Part shown: positions 26,635-33,470 of the stretch, one piece after another
Layout: every line of letters begins with the position of its first letter
How positions within the stretch are numbered: the first letter of the stretch is position 1
Source: Bacteroidales bacterium
GTDB taxonomy: Bacteria; Bacteroidota; Bacteroidia; Bacteroidales; UBA932
Length of the DNA: 33,470 nt
NCBI GenBank assembly: GCA_030695025.1
Contig: JAUYTX010000101.1
Span: 1-33,470 of the forward strand
Direction of reading: 5' to 3'
Notes under the pieces: generated by a model
Databases searched by the model: none
The model's input: only the letters and a program-made list of their open reading frames with translations
Told to the model about the DNA's origin: nothing
Position numbers and translations under genes: made by a program

Positions 26635-27063
26635 ATGAAAAGAGGTTTATTTATCGGATTAGTACTTATAATGTCATTGTCCGGAATATCATGCAACTCG
26701 CAGGTGAAAAAGGATAAAGAAAATATAGTTGCTGCGGTTTCAGGTAATATAGAGGTCTATTATTTCCATTACACAAGAAGGTGCGCAACCTGTGAAAACG
26801 TTGAGGATAACACTAAATTGGCAATAGAAAATATTAATAAAAAGAGAGTGGGGGGAGATGCCATTGTATACCATGTTTTAAACCTTGATGATGTTGCTTC
26901 AAAAGGTGTAGCTGACAAATTTAAAGTTGGCGGACAATCCCTAATCGTTACGATGGGAGAGAAAAAGGTTGACATAACAGGGAATGCTTTTATCAATGCT
27001 AAGAGTCCTGTTAAAATAGAAGAGGAGATCTCCAAGGCTACAAACAAGCTATTAAAGCCGTAA
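26635..27063 (+). CDS. ArsF-family thioredoxin-like lipoprotein (CATC)
   Basis: 142 residues. The signal peptide ends in a lipobox-like SLSGISC, with Cys20 as the lipidation site, so the protein should be tethered on the outer side of the inner membrane (or in the outer membrane). A thioredoxin-like domain follows, with strand IEVYYFHYT and active-site RRCATCENV (Cys50, Cys53). It resembles proteins annotated as the nitrophenyl compound nitroreductase subunit ArsF. No flavin-binding motif is seen, so nitroreductase activity by itself is doubtful from sequence; a dithiol carrier is a simpler reading. It ends 2 bases before the ArsG-type gene. Confidence 0.82.
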   Translation: MKRGLFIGLVLIMSLSGISCNSQVKKDKENIVAAVSGNIEVYYFHYTRRCATCENVEDNTKLAIENINKKRVGGDAIVYHVLNLDDVASKGVADKFKVGGQSLIVTMGEKKVDITGNAFINAKSPVKIEEEISKATNKLLKP

Positions 27064-27065
27064 AG

Positions 27066-27764
27066 ATGGAGTTTTTGCAAAGTATTCTGGAAAATTCCCA
27101 ATATGCAGGAATAACTGCGTTTATTCTGGGTCTTATGACAGCAATAAGTCCGTGTCCTCTTGCCACAAATATCTCGGCAATTGGTTTTATAAGCCGGGAT
27201 ATTGAAGATAAGCGAAGAGTTTTTATTAATGGAATTGTGTATACTCTTGGCAGAGCTGCCAGTTACACACTACTTGCTTTTATACTCTTCCTGGGTGCCG
27301 ACCAGATGAATATCTCGCAAATATTTCAGGGCTGGGGGGAGAAAATACTTGGCCCGGTTATGATTATCATCGGGCTTTTTATGCTAAATGTAATTAACAT
27401 TAAGCTTCCCGGAGTTCAAAAACTGACCGAAAAATTGGGAGAGAGCAGCAGGGGGAGCTACATTGGGACTTTTTTATTGGGAATGGTCTTTGCCCTTGCA
27501 TTTTGCCCCTACAGTGGCGTTCTCTATTTTGCGATGCTGATTCCAATGACAATAACCAGTGCAAGCGGCCTCTATCTTCCTGTAATATTTGCAATTGCAA
27601 CAGGAATTCCGGTAATTATTTTTGCCTGGTTGTTAGCCTACGCTGTTGGTAATGTAGGGAGTTTATATAAACATATTAAGGTGTTCGAGCTGTGGTTCAG
27701 ACGCATTGTGGCCATTCTCTTTATCGGAGTTGGCATCTATTTTATAACCATTTTATTTATCTGA
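27066..27764 (+). CDS. ArsG-family / CcdA-DsbD-like membrane protein
   Basis: 232 residues and six membrane helices. Two Cys-Pro sites mark the CcdA/DsbD fold: Cys30 (AISPCPLATN, first helix) and Cys147 (ALAFCPYSG, fourth helix). In DsbD and CcdA this pair carries electrons from cytosolic thioredoxin to the periplasm. Homologues in arsEFG operons are annotated as aromatic aminobenzyl-arsenical efflux permeases (ArsG). The retained cysteine pair and neighbouring thioredoxins on both sides suggest an electron conduit as an alternative or added function. The permease gene starts 2 bases after the stop. Confidence 0.85.
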   Translation: MEFLQSILENSQYAGITAFILGLMTAISPCPLATNISAIGFISRDIEDKRRVFINGIVYTLGRAASYTLLAFILFLGADQMNISQIFQGWGEKILGPVMIIIGLFMLNVINIKLPGVQKLTEKLGESSRGSYIGTFLLGMVFALAFCPYSGVLYFAMLIPMTITSASGLYLPVIFAIATGIPVIIFAWLLAYAVGNVGSLYKHIKVFELWFRRIVAILFIGVGIYFITILFI

Positions 27765-27766
27765 TA

Positions 27767-29086
27767 ATGGAGACAAAAAAAGAGTTAAAAATCCTGATTG
27801 GGATTATTGTCGTTTTTCTGGGAATCTTTTTCATGCCTGTTGAGAGTCAGGTATTTAATACTGCAATTGATGCAACCCTTGATCTATCAAAATGGTATGC
27901 AAGAGAACATGTTATTTTGTGTCTTTTGCCGGCATTCCTTATAGCAGGTGTAATCTCGGTATTTGTTAGCCAGGGATCTGTCATTAAATACTTTGGAGCA
28001 AAGGCAAAAAGATGGGTAGCATATACCGTTGCTGCGGTGTCCGGAACTATACTTGCTGTTTGTTCGTGCACAATATTACCTCTCTTTTCTAGCATTCATA
28101 AAAGAGGTGCCGGTCTGGGGCCTGCTGTTGCATTTCTCTATTCCGGTCCTGCAATCAATATTCTTGCAATAATACTAACTGCCAGAATTCTGGGCTTTGA
28201 GATGGGTGTTGCCAGGATTATCGGGGCAGTGTCCTTCAGTGTTATTATCGGTCTTATTATGGCCTTCATTTACAGAAAAGAGGAGAAGGCAAAGGCTGAA
28301 GAACAGATGAACTTTCCTGATGTACCTGAAAACAGACCTTTATGGCAAACTTCAATCCACTTCTTCTCTCTGGTTTTAATTCTGGTATTTGCAAACTGGG
28401 GCAGTCCATCTTCAGAGGACACCTCAAGCCTTTGGTTTTACATCTGGTCATACAAGTGGCATATTACCGGTATTTTTGGACTTGTATTGGTTTATTCCAT
28501 GATTAAGATTCTTAAACTTAAGGGATGGCAGGTGTTGACAGGTGCTGCAGTAACAACTCTGAGTGCCTTGCTGATCGGCAATCCGCTTATAACCATTGTT
28601 ATAGGTATTGCTACTGTAAGCTCGATAGCGCTGATGGACAAAAGCGAAGATGGTGAAAACAGAGAGTGGATTATTTCAAGCTGGGGCTTTGCAAAACAGA
28701 TCATCCCCTTATTAGCAATCGGTGTTGTAATTGCAGGCTTTCTTTTAGGCTCAACTCACGATACTACCTCGATTCCGGGAGTTATTCCTAACTCTTGGGT
28801 TGCATGGGCTGTTGGAGGAAACTCATTGTTGTCAAATTTCTTTGCCTCAATAGTAGGTGCATTTATGTATTTTGCAACACTTACCGAAGTTCCTATTATT
28901 CAGGGCTTACTGGCATCCGGAATGGGAAAAGGCCCTGCACTTGCTCTTTTATTGGCCGGTCCGTCACTTTCGTTGCCAAATATGCTTGTAATCAGAGGGG
29001 TAATGGGTACTCAAAAAACAGTAGTGTACGTTTTGGTAGTTGTGGTACTTTCAACAATTGCAGGTCTGATCTTTGGGTATATTTAA
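27767..29086 (+). CDS. ArsP-type permease (PF03773/DUF318 family)
   Basis: 439 residues from ATG 27767 (the open frame back to 27692 would overlap the ArsG-type gene). About ten hydrophobic helices are visible. The family signature AVCSCTILPLFSSI has Cys99 and Cys101, and LYSGPAINILAIIL follows; a second half-copy has TEVPIIQGLLASGMGKG and LLAGPSLSLPNMLVI. ArsP members export methylated or aromatic trivalent arsenicals, and the cysteines are thought to help substrate binding. It is last in the operon and is followed at 29128 by a strong terminator. Inference: it is the efflux step for whatever the upstream redox proteins reduce. Confidence 0.86.
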   Translation: METKKELKILIGIIVVFLGIFFMPVESQVFNTAIDATLDLSKWYAREHVILCLLPAFLIAGVISVFVSQGSVIKYFGAKAKRWVAYTVAAVSGTILAVCSCTILPLFSSIHKRGAGLGPAVAFLYSGPAINILAIILTARILGFEMGVARIIGAVSFSVIIGLIMAFIYRKEEKAKAEEQMNFPDVPENRPLWQTSIHFFSLVLILVFANWGSPSSEDTSSLWFYIWSYKWHITGIFGLVLVYSMIKILKLKGWQVLTGAAVTTLSALLIGNPLITIVIGIATVSSIALMDKSEDGENREWIISSWGFAKQIIPLLAIGVVIAGFLLGSTHDTTSIPGVIPNSWVAWAVGGNSLLSNFFASIVGAFMYFATLTEVPIIQGLLASGMGKGPALALLLAGPSLSLPNMLVIRGVMGTQKTVVYVLVVVVLSTIAGLIFGYI

Positions 29087-29127
29087 TATATAGCAGATAT
29101 ACAGAACTATATAATATTTAAGGTGTG

Positions 29128-29172
29128 CTTAGCTGTATAATTTTAACAAAAAGTTATACAGCTAAGTTTTTT
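29128..29172 (+). terminator. Intrinsic terminator of the arsenic-type operon
   Basis: CTTAGCTGTATAA (29128-29140) pairs perfectly with TTATACAGCTAAG (29154-29166), a 13-bp stem, followed by six T (29167-29172). TTTT (29141-29144) can pair further with AAAA in the loop side. Confidence 0.85.
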
Positions 29173-29210
29173 CAAAATTATACAGCTATTATTTTAACAA
29201 ATTGTTATAC
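29141..29210. repeat. Repeated half-sites next to the terminator
   Basis: TTATACAGCTA occurs at 29154-29164 and again at 29178-29188. TTTTAACAAA-nn-GTTATAC occurs at 29141-29159 and 29192-29210 (17 of 19 identical). The gap to nhaD thus holds partial copies of the terminator stem and loop. Confidence 0.7.
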
Positions 29211-29244
29211 TCGTTTAATATCTGTTAATGATAATGGCTTGTTC

Positions 29245-30657
29245 TTATAGCACTTTTGTAAGGTAATATACTCCAGCACCTGCCAAATATCCTGCAAGAG
29301 CAAGTAGTGAAAAGTGTTTGAGGTACCAGTTGAACCTAATCTTTTCTAACCCCATAACAACTACGCCGGCTGCTGAGCCGATAATAAGAAGTGATCCTCC
29401 GACCCCTGAACAGTAGGCTAAGAACTGCCAGAATGTTCCATCCTGAACAAAGTTGGCAATATAAGCAGGATCTGCTGCTGCCGCCAGTGCCGTCGCATCG
29501 GCCAAAGGGTACATTCCCATTGCCACAGCCACAAGAGGAACATTATCTACAATCGCTGATAGAATACCAATTGATACATCAATCAGATAAACATTTTTTA
29601 CATTTTCATTTAATATTGCACCGGCTTTGTTCAGAAAGCCAGATGCCTCCAATGACATTACAGAGAGTAGTATTCCCAGGAAAAAGAGAATTGTCGCTGT
29701 ATCTACTCTTTTAATAACATTTGTTACTCTATTCATGTGAAAATCCCTGATGGTATTTCTGCTGTAAAGTATCTCAGTGTAAATCCAAATACAGCCCAGA
29801 GCTGTCATAACTCCAATGAAAGGCGGTAACCCGGTAAGATACTTAAATACAGGTACCGACAGTAATCCGGCTACACCCATCATTAATATAATTTTTCTTC
29901 CCTTTCTGCTCAGAACTGCTGTGTCAGTTTTTTTAATCTCAGCACTATTTGATTTTTTAAGTTCTCCTTTAAGCAGTCTTGAAGCAAAAATCAGTGGGAC
30001 AATAACAGATACTATACTTGGTAATATTATTCCGGTAAAAAGTGGCCATGATGAAATTTTTCCCTTTATCCATAGCATTATTGTAGTAACGTCTCCAATA
30101 GGAGACCAGGCTCCTCCGCTGTTTGCAGCAATAATTATCATACTTCCGAAAATCCACCTCTCTTTATAATTTGGAATCAACTTTTTCAAAAGCATTACCA
30201 TCACAATTGAAGTTGTAAGGTTATCCAAAACTGCAGACATCAAAAATGTAATTCCGGATATCAGCCAGAGTAGTTTTCGCTTGTTAGTACTTGTAATCTT
30301 GTCAGTTATTATATCAAATCCTTTGTGAACATCAATCAGCTCTACGATGGTCATTGCCCCAATAAGAAAAAAGAGGGTAGAGGAGATATCTCCCAGGTAT
30401 TCAATTAGTTTGAAGTCAACAATAAACCTTTGACACTGCTCGAAGTAAGAGAGAGTTTGAATTGATGGATTGTGTGCCAGAAATTCCCTGAAACTATCAG
30501 GATTTATACCTGCAGCCGTGATTGGAATTGTAAGTATAAGAACTGCCCACATGATTCCTGCCATAACCAGTGCTATGGCCGCCTTATCTACCTGAATTTT
30601 GTGTTCCATAGCAATAAAGATATAGCCGGCCACGAACACCAACAGCATTACTTCCAT
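29245..30657 (-). CDS. nhaD: Sodium:proton antiporter NhaD
   Basis: 470 residues with about twelve membrane helices. Two inverted half-repeats carry the ion-transporter Asp motifs: SAVLDNLTTSIVMVMLLKK and SAIVDNVPLVAVAMGMY. NSGGAWSPIGDVTTIMLWI and GSLLIIGSAAGVVVMGLEK are also typical of NhaD. It should extrude Na+ in exchange for H+ at the inner membrane. It converges on the arsenic-type operon and follows the S9 gene on the same strand, but a terminator between them (30749-30797) and a -7 box upstream suggest separate transcription. Confidence 0.92.
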   Translation of the reverse strand: MEVMLLVFVAGYIFIAMEHKIQVDKAAIALVMAGIMWAVLILTIPITAAGINPDSFREFLAHNPSIQTLSYFEQCQRFIVDFKLIEYLGDISSTLFFLIGAMTIVELIDVHKGFDIITDKITSTNKRKLLWLISGITFLMSAVLDNLTTSIVMVMLLKKLIPNYKERWIFGSMIIIAANSGGAWSPIGDVTTIMLWIKGKISSWPLFTGIILPSIVSVIVPLIFASRLLKGELKKSNSAEIKKTDTAVLSRKGRKIILMMGVAGLLSVPVFKYLTGLPPFIGVMTALGCIWIYTEILYSRNTIRDFHMNRVTNVIKRVDTATILFFLGILLSVMSLEASGFLNKAGAILNENVKNVYLIDVSIGILSAIVDNVPLVAVAMGMYPLADATALAAAADPAYIANFVQDGTFWQFLAYCSGVGGSLLIIGSAAGVVVMGLEKIRFNWYLKHFSLLALAGYLAGAGVYYLTKVL

Positions 30658-30686
30658 TTTGATTTGTTTATTTTAAAAGATGAGCA

Positions 30687-30694
30687 CAAATGTA
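30687..30694 (-). promoter_or_regulatory. Possible -7 box for nhaD
   Basis: Read on the minus strand this is TACATTTG, an exact TAnnTTTG 29 bases before the nhaD ATG. No clear -33 TTTG is found at the right distance. Confidence 0.4.
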
Positions 30695-30748
30695 AATCTA
30701 TTTGTTGTCCGTTGTAATCATTTCTGCGGTTTTCTATCAATTATATAC

Positions 30749-30797
30749 AAAACTGGTCTTTACACATTTTTCAATAAATGAAATATGTAAAGACCAG
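30749..30797 (-). terminator. Terminator of the S9 hydrolase gene
   Basis: CTGGTCTTTACA (30753-30764) and TGTAAAGACCAG (30786-30797) form a perfect 12-bp stem; ATTT (30666 offset aside, 30766-30769) and AAAT (30781-30784) extend it. On the minus strand the stem is followed by TTTTG. Confidence 0.75.
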
Positions 30798-30830
30798 AAT
30801 GTTAGAGAGTTACAAGTGAACTTGAAAATA

Positions 30831-31997
30831 TTAAAATTTATAAGCCGCCTTTCTCATGTCAGCAGGGCTTTTGAATGGTTTCGGTGGTGTGAGGTGCATT
30901 TCAAGGAATTTGTGAATACTGAATCTGATGTCAGTAGACTCCTTTGTGTCTATGCGGTCAAATCCATGTCCTCCGGCAATCTCCTGAAAAACCTTGTAAT
31001 CAAATACTTTATCGTGAGCTTTAAGGGAGTCAATCATAAGCAGTACCTCCTCAACATAAACATCATTATCATTAGTGTTTGTATGAATCAGAAGTGGTTT
31101 ACTCAGGTCTTTCGCATAAGTTGAAGGTGATCTTCTTTTGTACTCTTCAGGATTCTCTTCGATTGTCTCTCCGATATGATACTTTGCAGTAAAATTTGCT
31201 GTGTATTCGGGAGTGTGTGAAGCAAGACGGTTTGCCAGATCACTTACAGGTACTCCTGCAAATGCGCAATTGTACATATCCGGGTATTTTAATATGTTCA
31301 TTAGCGCAATCATTCCTCCATGACTCCATCCAATAATCCCGACTCTTGCTTTGTCTACAATTTTATAGTTTTCAAGCATATAGTCCCGGCTGGCAAGAAC
31401 ATCTTCATTCTCCAATCCGCCGTAATCAATGTTCTCATAGGTGGCTCTGCCGTATCCTGTACTTCCTCTGTACTCTGCCGATACAACAATATAGCCCTGA
31501 GCTATCAACTCCCTTACAATGTGAGCATAGTATGTAGAAAAATCAGCATGAATTCCACTGTGAGGAAGAACAATAAGCGGATACTTCTTTGTGATGTCAA
31601 CGTCTTTTGGTATAAAGACATAGTTGTAAAACTGCAAAGGGTTTTTTGCAAACTTATCATCCTCTTTCAAAGGTTTCCATCTTGGAGGGCCGGTAAGGCG
31701 TACTTTGTCAACAAATGCGATATCCTCTAGCATTTTGTGCCACATGAGATCGTCAACTTTTTTAAACACTTGGTCAAAAGAGTGTCGGTATCCCTCTACT
31801 TGCCGTTTAAGAGAACGAATCTCCTGCATAAGTTGTTCGTTGGTTATCTCTTGTGACTCTTGCTGTACTTGTGCAGAGATTGAAGAGACGGCAGTGGCCT
31901 GACTCTTTTTATTGGTTTGATTTTGAGAGTGAACCGGAGTAAATGCAAGTGCTGTAAAGGCAATCAGCAGCATTAGAGGTTTTAAAAGATTTTTCAT
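30831..31997 (-). CDS. Secreted alpha/beta hydrolase of the prolyl oligopeptidase (S9) type
   Basis: 388 residues. A signal peptide (LLIAFTALAFTPVHSQ) is followed by a charged helical stretch (about 48-95), probably coiled coil. The hydrolase domain comes next: YPLIVLPHSGIH (oxyanion loop), SAEYRGSTGYG, nucleophile GWSHGG with Ser225, acid in NTNDNDVYVEEV (Asp310 or Asp312) and His344 in GGHGFDR. The beta-propeller that restricts substrate in classical S9 peptidases is absent, so it could be a dipeptidyl or oligopeptidase-like enzyme, or an esterase. It has its own terminator downstream and is divergent from the unknown lipoprotein gene. Confidence 0.86.
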   Translation of the reverse strand: MKNLLKPLMLLIAFTALAFTPVHSQNQTNKKSQATAVSSISAQVQQESQEITNEQLMQEIRSLKRQVEGYRHSFDQVFKKVDDLMWHKMLEDIAFVDKVRLTGPPRWKPLKEDDKFAKNPLQFYNYVFIPKDVDITKKYPLIVLPHSGIHADFSTYYAHIVRELIAQGYIVVSAEYRGSTGYGRATYENIDYGGLENEDVLASRDYMLENYKIVDKARVGIIGWSHGGMIALMNILKYPDMYNCAFAGVPVSDLANRLASHTPEYTANFTAKYHIGETIEENPEEYKRRSPSTYAKDLSKPLLIHTNTNDNDVYVEEVLLMIDSLKAHDKVFDYKVFQEIAGGHGFDRIDTKESTDIRFSIHKFLEMHLTPPKPFKSPADMRKAAYKF

Positions 31998-32071
31998 ACT
32001 AAATTATTGATTAATCATATTGTTTTTTTGTTTAATACCTATTCCGGTGCGGCATAAAATGTGCAGCAATA

Positions 32072-32079
32072 CAAAAATA
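32072..32079 (-). promoter_or_regulatory. Possible -7 box for the S9 hydrolase gene
   Basis: On the minus strand TATTTTTG fits TAnnTTTG, 74 bases before the ATG. No -33 partner is seen. The gap also contains the palindrome TGATTAATCA (32008-32017). Confidence 0.35.
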
Positions 32080-32106
32080 TGTAAAAGCTCCCATTATTAA
32101 TCTAAA

Positions 32107-33102
32107 ATGATTAATTATATGTCATCAAGGAGAATCAAAAATTATATTGTCGTTTTGTTAGTGGCAGGCTCAATAATGAGCTGTTCAGTTTTGAGGCAAA
32201 ATGAAACTAACATCGAAAGTCCTTACATTCAATCCAGTTATTTAATTGATGGTGCATACACCTCTTTTTACAATGATAGTCTGAAAATCTCAGAAGATTT
32301 GTATGCTGTGTATATGCCCGATTATAAGGGGTATAGTATTTTATTCAATGATTTTAAAAGAGACAAACGCCTTATAAAAAAGGCTCTGGGCATTAAAGCT
32401 TCATCGGATAATTTTGTATTTCAACTTAGAAGCAAAGCAGGTGATCTTACAACCACACTTTATTATATCTCAGGTAAAAACATCAAAAACAATGTTATAA
32501 AAGATTACAGCCATAAGAAGATGTTATATAACATATACTCTTTTAATGTAAGAGATGATCAGATAGTACAAATATTCAGAGTAAAAGAGGAGTATAAAAA
32601 GAATCAGCGAAATTACTCTTACTACCAAAGAGAGTGTGACGCTATTGTACAAAGACTTTGTTACGGAGATTATTACAAAAAAGCCTACTGGAATGGATCA
32701 AAAATAATGATTGATTTATCGGAGAGCAGATACTCTGAAAAGAACAACAGTATTGAGGAAGTGCTTTCTGATACTCTGTTTATTATAGATAAAAGTAATA
32801 AATTGGTCTCTATCCCTTCTAACAGAAAAAATCTGGTTGTTGACTTCAGACTATCTGATAAAGCAAAAGCGTTAATCAATACTGAAAACAAACTCTCCCA
32901 AGGGGATAATTCTCTTCAATATTCAGTTTACAACAAAAAAGTGCTTGTAAGAGAAGGGATAAGCTCTGAACCACTGATTTGTAAAGAGATCACGGAGGCT
33001 ACATTTTCGCTCATGCTCGAAAAATCATATGATGACTATCTTTTATTGGTTCATGACAGGAAGGGAAATGTGCTTGAAGCACTGTTCCTGAATATTTGGT
33101 GA
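32107..33102 (+). CDS. Unrecognised probable lipoprotein
   Basis: 331 residues; I do not recognise a family. The N-terminus has a basic stretch, a hydrophobic core (YIVVLLVAGSI) and MSC, where Cys26 would be lipidated under the relaxed Bacteroidota lipobox; ATG 32119 is an equally good start. The rest is Lys/Tyr/Ser-rich with alternating short strands and no further clear membrane segment; RECDAIVQRLCYGDYY carries two further cysteines. Base composition is more AT-rich than the neighbours, which may mean recent acquisition or fast evolution. It is flanked by a divergent S9 hydrolase and, downstream, by a structured palindromic element. No function can be assigned. Confidence 0.7.
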   Translation: MINYMSSRRIKNYIVVLLVAGSIMSCSVLRQNETNIESPYIQSSYLIDGAYTSFYNDSLKISEDLYAVYMPDYKGYSILFNDFKRDKRLIKKALGIKASSDNFVFQLRSKAGDLTTTLYYISGKNIKNNVIKDYSHKKMLYNIYSFNVRDDQIVQIFRVKEEYKKNQRNYSYYQRECDAIVQRLCYGDYYKKAYWNGSKIMIDLSESRYSEKNNSIEEVLSDTLFIIDKSNKLVSIPSNRKNLVVDFRLSDKAKALINTENKLSQGDNSLQYSVYNKKVLVREGISSEPLICKEITEATFSLMLEKSYDDYLLLVHDRKGNVLEALFLNIW

Positions 33103-33116
33103 TCGTAATTACAGAA

Positions 33117-33217
33117 AAGCAGTTAATTGTGTCAGCAAAGGAAAACTTTGGCTCCCGAAAAGGGAGGGGACCCGCCGCAGGTGGGGAGGATTTTCCGGAT
33201 GACATAATTAACTGCTT
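33117..33217. repeat. 101-bp multi-branched palindromic element
   Basis: AAGCAGTTAATTGTGTCA (33117-33134) pairs with the inverse arm at 33200-33217 over 18 positions, with one G-U. Inside are three hairpins: CAAAG-GAAAA-CTTTG (33136-33150), CTCCC-GAAAA-GGGAG (33152-33166) and CCCGCC-GCA-GGTGGG (33171-33185, one G-U). The interior is markedly GC-richer than the surroundings. It looks like a small mobile or repetitive element, or a structured RNA at the 3' end of the preceding gene. I found no second copy in the window and no clear target duplication. Confidence 0.65.
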
Positions 33218-33218
33218 A

Positions 33219-33241
33219 TATACACTTTAATTAAGTGTATA
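33219..33241. repeat. Short perfect inverted repeat
   Basis: TATACACTT (33219-33227) and AAGTGTATA (33233-33241), loop of 5. It begins 2 bases after the 101-bp element. No T-run follows on either strand, so it is not a convincing terminator. Confidence 0.6.
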
Positions 33242-33255
33242 ATTGTAAATAACGC

Positions 33256-33299
33256 AAAAGGAGGATAACCTGATTAATGGCTATCCTCCTTAAGTTTTT
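33256..33299. terminator. Bidirectional terminator between the unknown lipoprotein gene and dnaK
   Basis: AAGGAGGATA (33258-33267) pairs with TATCCTCCTT (33282-33291); after one mismatch CC and GG extend it. TTTTT (33295-33299) follows on plus and TTTT (plus 33256-33259) on minus. Confidence 0.8.
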
Positions 33300-33318
33300 G
33301 TGAACTATTGTTTGATAA

Positions 33319-33470
33319 TTACTTCACCTCTTCGAAGTCAACATCGGTTACCTCCTGGTCTCCGTTGCCGGCAGATCCGTTACCAGAACCGTTGTCCTGA
33401 CCTCCGAATCCTGCACCTGCATCTGCTCCCGGAGCCGGGCCTGACTGAGCGGCCTTGGCCATATCTTCAG
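33319..33470 (-). CDS. dnaK: Molecular chaperone DnaK, C-terminal end only
   Basis: Only the last 49 codons and stop are in the window. The deduced end is EDMAKAAQSGPAPGADAGAG, then a Gly/Asn/Ser-rich stretch and EVTDVDFEEVK, the acidic EEVK-type tail typical of DnaK. The Gly-rich disordered linker before it is also typical. The terminator at 33256-33299 lies just downstream. The rest of the gene is beyond the right edge. Confidence 0.92.
   Translation of the reverse strand, partial: EDMAKAAQSGPAPGADAGAGFGGQDNGSGNGSAGNGDQEVTDVDFEEVK

Noticed and set aside
27692-27766. Extended N-terminus of the ArsP-type permease
   Set aside because: These residues lie inside the end of the ArsG-type gene in another frame; ATG 27767 gives the normal family N-terminus.
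29245-30657. ArsB-type arsenite pump belonging to the neighbouring operon
   Set aside because: The protein is in the same ion-transporter superfamily, but its motifs and length fit NhaD; it is convergent with the arsenic-type operon and separated by a terminator.
33005-33210. Short open frame on the minus strand over the 101-bp element
   Set aside because: It is produced by reading through the hairpins and the end of the lipoprotein gene; no family resemblance and low-complexity Pro/Gly content.
33117-33217. Integron attC site
   Set aside because: Size and palindromy fit, but the arms lack the GTTRRRY/RYYYAAC boxes and no integrase is nearby.

Overview
The window looks like a chromosomal segment of a Bacteroidales-type Bacteroidota. 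The evidence is the gene families (DUF4293 protein, Porin_10-type putative porin, NhaD, a two-cysteine ArsF-type lipoprotein), moderately AT-rich DNA, weak Shine-Dalgarno signals, and several copies of the Bacteroidota promoter (TTTG, about 19-21 bases, then TAnnTTTG). I see no rRNA, tRNA, CRISPR array, transposase or phage gene. Most of the window is housekeeping.

Layout, left to right. (1) 1-1631, minus: 5' part of enolase and a SIMPL-domain protein. (2) 1676-10099, plus: a tight operon of N-acetylmuramoyl-L-alanine amidase, uvrB, a RelA/SpoT homologue and uvrA. The alarmone enzyme sits between the two excision-repair genes, has an intact synthetase and a visibly degraded hydrolase. (3) 10088-16045: an M28-family protein (minus), then mtgA and a large TPR protein (plus), a DUF4293 membrane protein (minus), and a nucleoside phosphorylase overlapping a SirB1-like protein (plus), closed by a strong hairpin. 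(4) 16138-20661: an FtsX-like permease (plus), then a shortened MltF-like lytic transglycosylase and a putative porin (minus). (5) 20706-25754, minus: a SIS-domain protein, MFS transporter and ROK kinase (a probable sugar-use module), then the NAD-salvage pair pncA and pncB.

(6) 25997-29172, plus: the most distinctive locus. An ArsR repressor with a clear promoter and operator is followed by a cytosolic CPKC thioredoxin, a CATC lipoprotein (ArsF family), a six-helix CcdA/DsbD-like membrane protein with two Cys-Pro sites (ArsG family) and an ArsP-type permease with a CSC motif. The order suggests a dithiol relay from cytosol through the membrane to the periplasm, coupled to efflux of arsenicals, probably organic or nitroaromatic ones. 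(7) 29245-31997, minus: NhaD antiporter and a secreted S9-type hydrolase. (8) 32107-33470: an unrecognised probable lipoprotein (plus), a cluster of structured palindromes and the C-terminal end of dnaK (minus).

Besides the arsenic locus, two non-coding elements deserve attention. One is a stem-closed segment of about 94 nt between pncB and arsR (25805-25898) that looks like a small RNA with a terminator on the minus strand. The other is a 101-bp GC-contrasting element (33117-33217) with 18-bp arms enclosing three hairpins. All functions are inferred from sequence by eye; no database search was run.
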